Assembly: GCF_000741295.1 (NCBI RefSeq)
Contig: NZ_JGZG01000005.1
Coordinates: 248,001 to 312,000, forward strand
Reading direction: 5' to 3'
Source of the DNA: Bifidobacterium pseudolongum subsp. globosum
Lineage (GTDB): Bacteria; Actinomycetota; Actinomycetes; Actinomycetales; Bifidobacteriaceae
Length of the DNA stretch: 64,000 nucleotides
In this document: positions 31,198 to 40,992 of the stretch, piece after piece
How the letters are laid out: each line of letters starts with the position of its first letter
How positions within the stretch are numbered: position 1 is the stretch's first letter
The notes under the pieces: model-generated
What the model was told of the DNA's origin: nothing
Seen by the model: the letters and a program-made list of their open reading frames with translations, nothing else
Database searches by the model: none
Position numbers and translations under genes: made by a program

Positions 31198-33693
31198 ATG
31201 ACCACTCCAGCACCCACGCCACATGCCGCTTCGATACAGTTCCGCGACTGGGGCTACCGGCATGCCTCGCGCAACCATTTCGCCGTGCGCAAGCTCAACC
31301 TCACGATCAATGCCGGCGAGCGCGTCCTGCTGCTGGGCGCTTCCGGCATCGGCAAATCCACGATCCTCGAAGGCGTGGCCGGCCTGCTCGGCGACGAATC
31401 CGCCGCACAGACCGCGGCGCAAGACACCGGCGTGCAGGTCGAAGACGCGGACGGCGGCGTCACCGAAGGCGAGATCCTCATCGGCGGCGTCGAAACACAT
31501 GCCGCGCGCGGCGCCGTGGGACTCGTGCTGCAGGATCCGGAGGCGCAGGCCATCTTCCAGCGTCTCGGAGACAATGTGGCGTTCGGTCCGGAAAACCTCG
31601 ACGTGCCACGCGAGCAGATCTGGCCGCGCGTCGACGCCGCACTCGACGCGGTGGGCATGGGCGGCCTGCAGCTCGACCGCTCGGTCATGCACCTGAGCGG
31701 CGGCCAGATGCAGCGGCTCGCCTTGGCCGGCGCGCTCGCGATGCAACCGCGCGTGCTGCTGCTCGACGAGCCGACCGCCAACCTCGACCCCGACGGCGTG
31801 GCGCAGATCGTCGGCGCCGTGGGTGATGTGCTGACGCGAACCGGTGCGACGATGATGCTCGTCGAGCACCGCGCCGACCGGTGGGTCGACATGATCGACC
31901 GCGTCGTCGTGCTCGGATTGGAAACCGAACACGACGCGCGCCAAGTGGAGCAGCGCGGGTTCGAAGAGGAGATCGACCGCAGCACGTTCCGCAACACCGT
32001 GGTCGTGGCCGACGGCACACCCGAAGCGGTGTTCACCGACCCCACACTCGACTTCGCGCAGCTCGGCATCTGGGTGCCCGAACGCTTCCGCCGCGCCGAA
32101 GACGAGATCACGCGCATCCGCACCGAGGACGAGCCCGCATACGAACCGGCCGACGGCACAGGCGAACCCGTGCTTACGACCGACGACCTGGCGATAGGCC
32201 GGGGCGGCAACGCCATCGCCGAGCACATCGACCTCGCATTCCGCCCCGGGCAGATCACCGCGCTCGTCGGTGCGAACGGTGCCGGCAAATCCACGCTGTC
32301 GCTCACCCTCGCCGGGCTCCTCGAACCCGTCACCGGACGCGTCGTCGCCGGCGCGGCGCTCGCCCCCGACGCACAGCACCTGTGGCCGGTCGACTGGACG
32401 TCACGCCAGCTCGCCTCACGGATCTCCTACGTCTTCCAGAACCCCGAACACCAGTTCGCCTGCTCGAGCGTGCTCGGCGAAGTCATGCTCGGCCCCACAC
32501 GCACCGGCGTGGACGAGTCCACCGCCCGCGAGCACGGCATGGCACTGCTGCGCCGGTTCCACCTCGACCAATACGCGCAGATGAACCCCTACACACTGTC
32601 CGGCGGTGAGAAGCGGCGCCTGACCGTGGCCGCCGCGCTCGCCGCCGCACCGCGCGTGCTGATCCTCGACGAGCCGACCTTCGGGCAGGACCGGCGCACA
32701 TGGATGCAGATCGTGCGCCTCATCCACTCCCTGCGCTCCGACGGCGTCAGCATCATCGTCGTCACGCACGACCGCGAGCTCGTCACCGCGCTCGGCGCGC
32801 GCGTCGTCGAACTCGTGCCGCACGACGCACACGGTGAATGGGTTGCGGCTCCGCAGTCCGCGCCCGCCGCGCACTCCACTGACATCGAGGTCAGCGCGGT
32901 CAACGAGCGCGAAGACACGATCAAACCGGCGAGCAGGTCACCCCTGCTCGCCTCGATCAACCCCGTCTACCGGTTGGGCGGCGCGTTCCTGGCGTCGCTG
33001 CCGCTGCTGCTGAGCCTCGACTGGGTCTCCGCGAGCGTGGCGCTCGGGCTCGAGGTGCTCATCCTCATGGCCATCGGGTTCACGCCGTGGCGCATCGTGC
33101 GCTCCACGTGGCCGATCTTCATCGGCGCGCCCGGATCCGCCTTGGCGGTGCTGCTGTACGGCAAATCAGGAGGCGGCACATGGTGGCACTGGGGGTGGAT
33201 CACCATCACCGACCGTTCCGCCGAACTGGCGCTCGCCACGGCGTTGCGCATCCTCGCGATCGGCATTCCTGCGATCATCGCCGTGCTCGGCATCGACGCG
33301 ACCGATCTGGCGGACGGGTTCAGCCAGCTGCTGCACCTGCCCGACCGGTTCGTGTACGGCGGGCTCGCCGGCATGCGTCTGTTCTCCGTGCTGCAGGACG
33401 ACTGGGCCGCACTCACCGCGTCGCGCCGGTCGCGCGGACTGGGCGACGACAGCAAATTCAAGTCGTTCTTCCCGCAGGCCTTCGCGCTGCTCGTGCTGTC
33501 GATACGCCGTTCCACCACGCTCGCCGTGGCCATGCAGGCGCGCGGGTTCGGCTCCGACGAACCGCGCAGCCACGCGCGCGTCAGTGTCGTACGCGCGCGC
33601 GACCGCTGGTTCCTCGTGGTCTGCCTGCTTATTCCGGTGGCCGCGCTCACGGCCGCCCTATGCGCAGGCACATTCTCGTTCTTCGGCAACTGA
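31198..33693 (+). CDS. ykoDC: ECF transporter energising protein: two ATPases fused to the T component
   Basis: One 831-aa chain contains three modules that are often separate. ATPase 1 spans about 12-280, with Walker A GASGIGKST at 47-55, signature LSGGQMQR and LLLDEPTANLD. ATPase 2 spans about 320-560, with GANGAGKST, LSGGEKRR and LILDEPTFGQD. A membrane T component spans about 580-831 and carries the coupling ARG-type motifs near ASRRSRGLG and MQARGFG. It energises YkoE for uptake of a thiamine precursor. I start it at the ATG at 31198, 13 nt after AAAGGA; the longer upstream frame overlaps ykoE and has no domain. Confidence 0.93.
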   Translation: MTTPAPTPHAASIQFRDWGYRHASRNHFAVRKLNLTINAGERVLLLGASGIGKSTILEGVAGLLGDESAAQTAAQDTGVQVEDADGGVTEGEILIGGVETHAARGAVGLVLQDPEAQAIFQRLGDNVAFGPENLDVPREQIWPRVDAALDAVGMGGLQLDRSVMHLSGGQMQRLALAGALAMQPRVLLLDEPTANLDPDGVAQIVGAVGDVLTRTGATMMLVEHRADRWVDMIDRVVVLGLETEHDARQVEQRGFEEEIDRSTFRNTVVVADGTPEAVFTDPTLDFAQLGIWVPERFRRAEDEITRIRTEDEPAYEPADGTGEPVLTTDDLAIGRGGNAIAEHIDLAFRPGQITALVGANGAGKSTLSLTLAGLLEPVTGRVVAGAALAPDAQHLWPVDWTSRQLASRISYVFQNPEHQFACSSVLGEVMLGPTRTGVDESTAREHGMALLRRFHLDQYAQMNPYTLSGGEKRRLTVAAALAAAPRVLILDEPTFGQDRRTWMQIVRLIHSLRSDGVSIIVVTHDRELVTALGARVVELVPHDAHGEWVAAPQSAPAAHSTDIEVSAVNEREDTIKPASRSPLLASINPVYRLGGAFLASLPLLLSLDWVSASVALGLEVLILMAIGFTPWRIVRSTWPIFIGAPGSALAVLLYGKSGGGTWWHWGWITITDRSAELALATALRILAIGIPAIIAVLGIDATDLADGFSQLLHLPDRFVYGGLAGMRLFSVLQDDWAALTASRRSRGLGDDSKFKSFFPQAFALLVLSIRRSTTLAVAMQARGFGSDEPRSHARVSVVRARDRWFLVVCLLIPVAALTAALCAGTFSFFGN

Positions 33694-33694
33694 C

Positions 33695-34399
33695 CTACCG
33701 TTGCGCCGGGGCCAGCCGCAGCACCGCGTCGGACATCTCGGCGATCTGCGGGCTGTGCGTCACGATGATCACGCAACGGCCCTGCTGGTGCGCAAGGTCG
33801 AGGAAGATGCGCATGATATCGTCCTGCGTGGCCGGGTCAAGGTTGCCGGTCGGCTCGTCGGCGATGATCACCCGCGGGTCGTCGCTCAGCGCGCGGGCGA
33901 TCGCCACGCGCTGCTGTTCGCCGCCCGACAGGTGCAGGATGCGCTCGTCCGCATACCGCTCGGGCAGATGCACCTGCTTGAGCAGGTCGAGCGCGATCTC
34001 GCGTTTGGGCCGGTCGAACCGTTTGCCCGAGGCGTCCATCGTGAGCATGATGTTCTCCAGCACGGTCAATCCGGGCAGCAGGTTGTAGCTTTGGAAGATC
34101 ACGCCGATGTCACGGCTGCGGTACCGGTAGCGGTCGATCGACGCCAGGTCGCGTCCTTCGAAGAGCACGGCGCCGCCGGTCGGCGTCGTCAAACCGCTGA
34201 TGAGCGAGAGCAGGGTGGTCTTGCCCGCGCCCGAAGGTCCGACGATCGAGGTGACCTGCCCTGCGGCGAAGTCGTGGCTGATATGGCTGATGACGTCGGG
34301 TCCGCCCTTGGCGTAGGCGTAGCTCACGTCGTCCAACGCGAGGATCGGGGTGGCGGTTGCGGATGTGTTCGATGATGGTGCGGAAGATGGTTGTGCCAT
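33695..34399 (-). CDS. ABC transporter ATPase (MacB/LolD class)
   Basis: A 234-aa nucleotide-binding subunit with Walker A GPSGAGKTT, Q-loop VIFQSYNLLPGLT, signature LSGGEQQRVAIARAL and Walker B IIADEPTGNLD. The Q-loop and LTVLENIML pattern are typical of MacB-type exporters. The start is ATG 34399 with AAGGA 8 nt upstream; the upstream open frame overlaps the permease and has no domain. It is encoded 44 bp after the permease with which it pairs. Its end converges on ykoDC with one base between the stops. Confidence 0.93.
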   Translation of the reverse strand: MAQPSSAPSSNTSATATPILALDDVSYAYAKGGPDVISHISHDFAAGQVTSIVGPSGAGKTTLLSLISGLTTPTGGAVLFEGRDLASIDRYRYRSRDIGVIFQSYNLLPGLTVLENIMLTMDASGKRFDRPKREIALDLLKQVHLPERYADERILHLSGGEQQRVAIARALSDDPRVIIADEPTGNLDPATQDDIMRIFLDLAHQQGRCVIIVTHSPQIAEMSDAVLRLAPAQR

Positions 34400-34443
34400 G
34401 GTGACAATCCTTACTCGTGATGGTGGGTGTGGGTGGTGTGCGC

Positions 34444-36105
34444 TCAGGAGCGGTCGGCCAGAATCTGCAGGGGTTCGTAACGCATCACGAACACGGCGGC
34501 CACAAGCGAGGCGAGCAGGGTCAGGCCGATGCCGATGAGCAGCATCCAGCCGATTGTGGCCCAGTTCACTGTGGCGTTGACCTTGGAGACCATCTGCGTG
34601 GCATGTCCCCACTGCTGCGGGGCACCGTTGTCGTCCTTCGGCGCCTCCGACAGGCTTCCTTCGCCTGTGGTTGCGCCATCCTGCCCGACGCCGCTCGGCG
34701 GCTGCATGTCACGGCCAAACTGCGCACGCTGCTGTTGCTGCTGCGTGGCCTGCGCCTCGACCTGCGACGTGAGCAGCGAGTTCGACACGGGGACCGAGAC
34801 GGCGGCGCCGACGCCGACGCCAAGCGCCAGGCCGATGGCGGTCACGGCGAGCAGTTCGATGGCGAACTGCGCGGCCACCTTCGCCTTCTTCACGCCGATC
34901 GCGGTGAGCACGCCGATCTCGTATTTGCGTTCGCGGATGTTGAAGATAGTGAGCACGACGAGCACGATAGCGCCGACGCACAGCACGACGATGAGCAGCG
35001 TCTTCGCGAATTTGGCCAGGTTGTTCAACGGCACGAGGCTCGCCTCGTACTGCTCCACGTCGGCGGACGAGACGGTGTATTCATCGCCCAGGCCATTCGC
35101 CTTGACGTCGGCGACGAACCGGTCGTATTGCGCCTTGCCGTCGAAGACATAGGTGTAGCTCAATTGCGCCGCCTGCGTCTCGCGGGTGTTGCCGCGTGCA
35201 TCGGTGATCTCGATCGTCTTGCCACTGGTCAGGCCCAGCGCATCGAGCGTGGACACCGACGTATAGATCGCGTTCGCGGGGTCGCTCGCGGTGGAGGCCA
35301 TGGGGCCTCCCATCGGCATCGTGTTCTCGGTGGTGTTGCTGTAGATGCCGACGATGGTGAACGTGTAGGTCTTGGTATCGTCGGTGATGTCGGCGACCTT
35401 GAACGTGTCTCCCACGGCCAGGTCGTTGGCGTCGGCGAGTGTCTTCGAGATGATCACATCGCCGTCATCGTCGGTGCCGTAGCCGAACACCTGGCCCGAA
35501 TCCATCGTGAACGATCCGTTGGGGGCGTTCGCGATCGCCTCGTCCGACGAAAACCCGACAAGCGAGAAGTCCCCCGTCGTCATCATCATGCCGCCTTTGC
35601 CGCCGCCGGCGTCCGGCATGCCGCCCGCGCGGTCGTCGCCGGGGGACTGGGGCTGCTCTCCGGACTGGTTCTGCTCCGTGGTGGACTGGCTCTCTTGGCC
35701 GGTCATGGTGCCGTTGGAATCCACCGGTTCGACGCCGCCGTCCACGGCTGCTGCCGAAGCCGTCTCGGTGTAATACGACGATGCGACGCCGTACTCCGAT
35801 TTGTCGTATTTCTGATAGTCGTCGAGGGTGAGCTGCTTGCTGGCCATCGACTCGCGCATGGCCTGCATGTCCGCGCCTCCGGACTGTGCGTCGCGCGTCT
35901 TGCCGATCATCACGCCGCGGTCGATCGAGATCTGCGCGCTGATCGTGGTGTCGTCCAAGGCCGATGTGCGTGCGCGTTCCGCCGCCTGCACGATCGCGAG
36001 CGCCACGGTCGCGGCCGCGGTGATGATGGCGACGATGATAATCATCAGCGCGTTGCGGCCTTTGTTGCACACCACATTGTGCAGTGCGTTCCTGACTATG
36101 AACAT
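34444..36105 (-). CDS. FtsX/MacB-type ABC permease with large extracellular domain
   Basis: A 553-aa protein with one N-terminal helix (ALMIIIVAIITAAATVALAIV), an extracellular part of about 340 residues and three C-terminal helices, including LLIVVLCVGAIVLVVLTIF and IGWMLLIGIGLTLLASLVAAVFV. The extracellular part holds low-complexity stretches: Gln/Ser/Gly-rich near 140-165, then GGGKGGMMMTT. A further Gln run lies between the last helices. The conserved cytoplasmic motif RERKYEIGVLTAIGVKKAKV is the ATPase contact. AAAGGAA precedes the ATG at 36105. It works with the ATPase encoded next; it probably exports or extracts a surface molecule, identity unknown. Confidence 0.9.
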   Translation of the reverse strand: MFIVRNALHNVVCNKGRNALMIIIVAIITAAATVALAIVQAAERARTSALDDTTISAQISIDRGVMIGKTRDAQSGGADMQAMRESMASKQLTLDDYQKYDKSEYGVASSYYTETASAAAVDGGVEPVDSNGTMTGQESQSTTEQNQSGEQPQSPGDDRAGGMPDAGGGKGGMMMTTGDFSLVGFSSDEAIANAPNGSFTMDSGQVFGYGTDDDGDVIISKTLADANDLAVGDTFKVADITDDTKTYTFTIVGIYSNTTENTMPMGGPMASTASDPANAIYTSVSTLDALGLTSGKTIEITDARGNTRETQAAQLSYTYVFDGKAQYDRFVADVKANGLGDEYTVSSADVEQYEASLVPLNNLAKFAKTLLIVVLCVGAIVLVVLTIFNIRERKYEIGVLTAIGVKKAKVAAQFAIELLAVTAIGLALGVGVGAAVSVPVSNSLLTSQVEAQATQQQQQRAQFGRDMQPPSGVGQDGATTGEGSLSEAPKDDNGAPQQWGHATQMVSKVNATVNWATIGWMLLIGIGLTLLASLVAAVFVMRYEPLQILADRS

Positions 36106-36345
36106 GGTCGGTTCCTTTGCGAATCAATCGATGGGTAGGGAAGGGCCTGCGGCCGGCCGGTGCATGGCGCGGCGCAGGGCATATGTCCGCAGCGTAATCA
36201 GCGTTGGTGTGATTGCGCTTTGACGCCGCTGCGATTCGGCTCGGTACTCAGTGGCCGCACGCTGAACGCTTGCTGGGAGTTCTCTGAAAACGGGTGGATG
36301 GCGGGGTGATGTGCGGTTGCCTCGCGCTGGCGGTAGGGTGGGCGT

Positions 36346-37215
36346 ATGCCGATTGATGCAACTGTGATGACCAATGTGAAAGCGGAACGTGTACGCCGCA
36401 CCGCCGACCTTGCCTCCCGCAAACACCGTGAACGCAGCGGAAGGTTCCTGATCGAAGGCCCTCAGGCGGTGCGCGAGGTACTCACCTGGCAGCCTGGCGC
36501 GGTGCGCGACCTCTATGTGGCCGTGGACGGCACCGAACCCGACGCCGGATTCGTCAACCCCACCGTCGCCTCGCTCGCGGGATTGGCCATGGGGGAGGGC
36601 ATCTACGTGCACAAGGCCACGGCCGATGTGGTGGCGCATATCAGCCGTGACGCGCAAGGCGTGGCGGCCGTGGGCGACCTTGAGGCGTGCCGTGCGCAGC
36701 TCACCCAGGTGCCGTCCACACCGCATCCGTTCATCGCGGCGTTCTGGCAGGTGCGCGACCCCGGCAACGCGGGCACCGTCATCCGCAGCGCCGACGCCGC
36801 AGGCTGCGACGCCGTGGTCATGGTCGGCTCATGCGTGGACGTGTTCAATCCGAAGGTCATCCGCGCCACGACCGGATCGCTGTTCCACCTGCCGGTGCTC
36901 ACGATGGACGAGGATGGGTTTTTCGCGTTCTGCGCCAACCATGCCACCACCGTCATGGCCGCCGACGTCTACGGCACGGAAGGCCGGCCGCCGGAAAGCC
37001 TGCCCGACGTGGTGCGCGAAGGCGACGCGCTCGACGGCTCGATCGCCGTGCTGTTCGGCAACGAGGCGCGCGGTCTTGAGCCCGGCCTGCTCGAACGGGC
37101 GGACATCATCACCTCGATCCCGATCTATGGCAAGGCCGAATCGCTCAACCTCGGCACAAGCGCCGCGGTGATGCTCATGACCTTGGCTATGTCGAGTCGT
37201 ATTGAAAGAATGTGA
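36346..37215 (+). CDS. SpoU/TrmH-family RNA 2'-O-methyltransferase
   Basis: A 289-aa SAM-dependent RNA ribose methylase with a deep-knot fold. The N-terminal substrate-binding domain has RSGRFLIEGPQAVREVL. Knot motifs are VRDPGNAGTVIRSADAAG (motif 1), IAVLFGNEARGLEPGLL (motif 2) and IPIYGKAESLNLGTSAAVML (motif 3, with the usual NVA written NLG). The exact rRNA or tRNA site cannot be read from sequence. It lies just upstream of pheS on the same strand, an arrangement common in actinobacteria and other Gram-positives. The start at 36346 follows GGTGGG. Confidence 0.92.
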   Translation: MPIDATVMTNVKAERVRRTADLASRKHRERSGRFLIEGPQAVREVLTWQPGAVRDLYVAVDGTEPDAGFVNPTVASLAGLAMGEGIYVHKATADVVAHISRDAQGVAAVGDLEACRAQLTQVPSTPHPFIAAFWQVRDPGNAGTVIRSADAAGCDAVVMVGSCVDVFNPKVIRATTGSLFHLPVLTMDEDGFFAFCANHATTVMAADVYGTEGRPPESLPDVVREGDALDGSIAVLFGNEARGLEPGLLERADIITSIPIYGKAESLNLGTSAAVMLMTLAMSSRIERM

Positions 37216-37279
37216 AGTCGGTAAAACGTTGGAATGACGCGTTTTCGCGTCTCCGATGCATGTGACGGAAAGGTATCTC

Positions 37280-38347
37280 GTGGCACAAGGCACACAATTT
37301 GATGCCGATGCGGTGGCCAAAGCGGTTGCCGAAGGCATCGCCGCAATAGCACAGGCCTCCAGCATGGAGGAGCTCAAGGCGATCAAGACGCAATACGCCG
37401 GCGCCCAGTCCGCAATGACGATGGCCAGCAAGGCCATCGGCTCGCTCGACAAGGACCAGAAGAAAGAGGCCGGCAAGCTCATGGGCAAGCTGCGCGCCGA
37501 CTTCGGCCGCGCCTACGGCACGAAGGAAGCCGAGGTGAAGGCCCAGGAGGAAGCCCGCGAACTGGCCGCCGAAACCGTGGACATGACGCTGCCGGTGCGC
37601 CGCAATCCGCTCGGCGCGCGCCACCCGCTGCCCAAGCTCATGGAAGACGTCGAGGACTTCTTCGTCGGCATGGGCTGGCAGATCTCCGACGGCCCCGAGG
37701 TGGAAACCGAATGGTTCGACTTCGACGCGCTGAACTTCGGCCCCGACCACCCGGCACGTCAGATGCAGGACACGTTCTATGTCAAGGGCAACCAGGCCAA
37801 GGACGCAGCCGGGTTCGTGGGCTCCAACATGGTGCTGCGCACGCAGACCTCATCGGACCAGGTCCGCGGGCTCATCGCCCATGGTGTGCCGCTGTACATC
37901 GCGTGCCCCGGCCGTGTGTTCCGCACCGACGAGCTCGACGCGACCCACACGCCGGTCTTCCATCAGGTCGAGGCGCTCGCCGTGGACAAGGGCCTGACGA
38001 TGGCCGACCTTAAGGGCGTGCTCGACAAGCTCGCCGTGGCCATGTTCGGCCCCGAGGCCAAGAGCCGCCTGCGCCCCAGCTACTTCCCGTTCACCGAGCC
38101 GAGCGCCGAACTCGACCTGTGGTTCCCCGACAAGAAGGGCGGCCCCGGTTGGATCGAATGGGGCGGCTGCGGCATGGTCAACCCGAATGTGCTGCGTTCC
38201 GCCGGCATCGACCCGGATGTGTACACCGGCTTCGCGTTCGGCGTGGGCGTCGAGCGCACGCTGCTGCTGCGCCACGATATCAACGACATGCACGACCTGG
38301 TCGAAGGCGACGTGCGATTCAGCGAACAGTTTGTGATGGGGGAGTGA
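37280..38347 (+). CDS. pheS: Phenylalanyl-tRNA synthetase alpha subunit
   Basis: The catalytic subunit of the heterotetramer that charges tRNA-Phe. An N-terminal coiled coil (about 1-85) is followed by the class II core: the motif 1 region NPLGARHPLPKLMEDVEDFF, motif 2 with FRTDELDATHTPVFHQVE, the Phe-binding RPSYFPFTEPSAE, and motif 3 GFAFGVGVERTLLLRH. It has 355 aa. I choose the GTG at 37280, because GGAAAGG lies 6 nt upstream; an in-frame ATG at 37256 has no ribosome site. pheT follows after 6 bp. Confidence 0.95.
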   Translation: MAQGTQFDADAVAKAVAEGIAAIAQASSMEELKAIKTQYAGAQSAMTMASKAIGSLDKDQKKEAGKLMGKLRADFGRAYGTKEAEVKAQEEARELAAETVDMTLPVRRNPLGARHPLPKLMEDVEDFFVGMGWQISDGPEVETEWFDFDALNFGPDHPARQMQDTFYVKGNQAKDAAGFVGSNMVLRTQTSSDQVRGLIAHGVPLYIACPGRVFRTDELDATHTPVFHQVEALAVDKGLTMADLKGVLDKLAVAMFGPEAKSRLRPSYFPFTEPSAELDLWFPDKKGGPGWIEWGGCGMVNPNVLRSAGIDPDVYTGFAFGVGVERTLLLRHDINDMHDLVEGDVRFSEQFVMGE

Positions 38348-38353
38348 TTCGAG

Positions 38354-40963
38354 ATGCCCATGGTAGATATTGATTGGCTGCGCGACCACGTGGAGGTGCC
38401 CAAGGGGCTCACGTACGAGCAGCTCGCGAAGGACCTCGTGCGCGTCGGCCTCGAAGAGGAGGAGATCCACCAGTCGCAGGTCACCGGCCCGATCGTGGTG
38501 GGCTATGTCGTTGACGCCACGCCCGAACCGCAGAAGAACGGCAAGGTCATCAACTGGTGCCATGTGGACGTGGGCGACGAATACAACAGCGTCGATGATC
38601 AAGGTAACAAGGTGCCGCGCGGCATCATCTGCGGCGCGCCGAACATGAAGGCCGGCGAGAAGGTCGTCGTCACCCTGCCCGGCGCCGTGCTGCCCGGCGA
38701 CTTCCGCATCGAACCGCGCAAGACCTACGGCCACATCTCCGACGGCATGTGCGCCTCGGAGCGTGAGCTCGGCCTCGGCGACAGCCACGACGGCATCATC
38801 CTGCTGCGTGACTACGGCTTCACCCCCGAGGAATACGAGGCGCTCAAACCGGGCGACGACGCGATGCACCTGCTGCACCTCGACCAGCCGATCCTCGAGA
38901 TCAATGTGACGCCGGACCGTGGTTATGCGTTCTCCTACCGCGGCATCGCGCGCGAATTCCACAATTCCACCGGCGCCGAGTTCACCGACCCGGTCGGCGA
39001 ACTCAATGCGCATGTGCCACAGATCGAAGAACAGGCCGCGGACACGACGCATGACATCGACGTGATCATCGACGACGAGAACCCGATCCACGGCGTCGTC
39101 GGCTGCGACCGGTTCTACACGCGCGCCGTACATGGCTACGACGCCACAAGCAAAACGCCGAACTGGATGCGCCGCCGCCTGACGCGCGCCGGCATGCGTT
39201 CGCTGACGCTGCCGGTCGACGTGACGAACTACGTCATGCTCGATCTGGGCCAGCCGATGCACGCCTACGACCTCGACAAGATCGAAGGGCCGATCGTCGT
39301 GCGCCGTGCGCGCGCTGGCGAAACGCTCACCACGCTCGACGGCAAGGACCACGACCTCGACCCCGAGGACCTGCTCATCACCGATTCACCCAACGGCGAG
39401 CAGGGGTCGCGCATCCTTGGCATCGCCGGCGTCATGGGCGGTGAATACGGCGAGGTCACGAGCGAGACGACGAACATCCTGCTCGAAGCCGCGCACTTCG
39501 ACCCCATCTCCGTGGCACGCTCCTCGCGCCGCCACAAGATCCCCTCGGAAGCCGCGCGCCGTTTTGAACGCGGTGTGGACGACCAGATCCAGCCGGCCGC
39601 CGCGCAGATGGCGTGCGACCTGCTCGAGGCCTACGGGTCGGCGACCGCCTCGCAATCGCCGCGCGACGTGAACAACACCAAGCGCCGCCAGCCGATCGTG
39701 TTCAAGGCGAGCGAGGTCAAGCGCATCGCGGGCCTTGATTTGGACCTCAACGACATCAGCGCGATCCTGACCGACATCGGCTGCACCGCCGCTGGTGGCG
39801 GCAACGGTGAATTCTCCGTCGTGCCGCCGTCGTGGCGCCCGGACCTGAACGAGCCATGCGACCTGGTCGAAGAGGTCGCGCGCATCTACGGCTACGACAA
39901 GATCCCCGTGCATGTGCCGCACGCGCCGGTGGAAGGCCATGTGGGCCTCACCTCCGACCAGCTGCACAAGCGCCAGGTGGCCGACGAGCTCGCCGAGTAC
40001 GGCATGGTGGAAACACTGAGCTACCCGTTTGTGGGGCCTGCCGACTACAAGGCGTTCATGATCGATCCCGATGCGGTGGAGCCGGTGAGCGTGGAGATCG
40101 TCAACCCGCTCGCCGACGACCGTCCGTATCTGCGCCGTCAGATCCTGCTTACGCTGGCACAGACGGTGCAGCGCAACATCCGCCGCGGTCTTGACAACGT
40201 GGCCTGCTACGAGCTCGGCCACGTGTATCTCGCCTCGCCGGACGCGCCTGCGATCCCGGCGCTGCCCGGCGGCGTGCGCCCCACGCCCGAACAGCTTGCC
40301 GCGCTTGACGCCGGCCTGCCTGACCAGCCGCTGCATGTGGCCGGCATGATGACCGGTCTGGCCGAAGACGACGGCTGGCTTGGCGACCGCCGCGCCGTCG
40401 ACTGGAGCGACGCCGTCGAAGCGGTGCGCCGCATCGCCGCGCGCCTCGGCGCCGATGTGACCTTTGACCAGCCCGCCGCGCAGGATGTGCCTGCGCAATG
40501 GCACCCCGGCCGCAGCGCCCATGTGGTGGCCGGCGGCAAGCGCGTCGGCTTCGTCGGAGAGTTGCACCCCAAGGTCGACGACGCGCTCGGCATGCCGCAC
40601 CACACCGCCGCCTTCGAACTCGACCTGACCGCGCTATTCGGCACCCTGAGCAACAAACCGGTGCAGGCCAAGCCGATCTCCACATTCCCGCCGGTCAAGC
40701 AGGACCTCGCGTTCACGGTGCCCGACACGGTGAGTGCGCATGATCTCGGCGAAGCGATCCGTGACGCCGCCGGCGACATGCTCGAGTCCATCGAACTGTT
40801 CGACGTGTATACGGGCGACCAGGTGGGCGAAGGCAAGAAGTCCCTCGCGTATGCGGTCACGTTCCGCGCGCCGGACCGCACCCTCACTTCCGAAGACAGC
40901 GAGGAGATCCGCCAGCGCATCGTCGACAAGGCATCCGAACTCGGTGCGCAACTGCGCGCCTAG
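38354..40963 (+). CDS. pheT: Phenylalanyl-tRNA synthetase beta subunit
   Basis: An 869-aa partner of PheS. Domains in order: an OB-fold tRNA-binding module (about 40-160, with PRGIICGAPNMKAGEKVVV), the B3/B4 editing domain (SYRGIAREFHNSTGAEF onwards), B5 domains (RRQPIVFKASEVKRIAGLD), a catalytic-like domain (YGYDKIPVHVPHAPVEG to LGHVYLASP), and the C-terminal anticodon-binding fold (FPPVKQDLAFTVPDTVSAHD). Length is normal for actinobacteria. GGGGAG lies 9 nt before the ATG at 38354. It is cotranscribed with pheS. Confidence 0.96.
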   Translation: MPMVDIDWLRDHVEVPKGLTYEQLAKDLVRVGLEEEEIHQSQVTGPIVVGYVVDATPEPQKNGKVINWCHVDVGDEYNSVDDQGNKVPRGIICGAPNMKAGEKVVVTLPGAVLPGDFRIEPRKTYGHISDGMCASERELGLGDSHDGIILLRDYGFTPEEYEALKPGDDAMHLLHLDQPILEINVTPDRGYAFSYRGIAREFHNSTGAEFTDPVGELNAHVPQIEEQAADTTHDIDVIIDDENPIHGVVGCDRFYTRAVHGYDATSKTPNWMRRRLTRAGMRSLTLPVDVTNYVMLDLGQPMHAYDLDKIEGPIVVRRARAGETLTTLDGKDHDLDPEDLLITDSPNGEQGSRILGIAGVMGGEYGEVTSETTNILLEAAHFDPISVARSSRRHKIPSEAARRFERGVDDQIQPAAAQMACDLLEAYGSATASQSPRDVNNTKRRQPIVFKASEVKRIAGLDLDLNDISAILTDIGCTAAGGGNGEFSVVPPSWRPDLNEPCDLVEEVARIYGYDKIPVHVPHAPVEGHVGLTSDQLHKRQVADELAEYGMVETLSYPFVGPADYKAFMIDPDAVEPVSVEIVNPLADDRPYLRRQILLTLAQTVQRNIRRGLDNVACYELGHVYLASPDAPAIPALPGGVRPTPEQLAALDAGLPDQPLHVAGMMTGLAEDDGWLGDRRAVDWSDAVEAVRRIAARLGADVTFDQPAAQDVPAQWHPGRSAHVVAGGKRVGFVGELHPKVDDALGMPHHTAAFELDLTALFGTLSNKPVQAKPISTFPPVKQDLAFTVPDTVSAHDLGEAIRDAAGDMLESIELFDVYTGDQVGEGKKSLAYAVTFRAPDRTLTSEDSEEIRQRIVDKASELGAQLRA

Positions 40964-40992
40964 TGCACACCAACCACCAAACGAACAGGACC

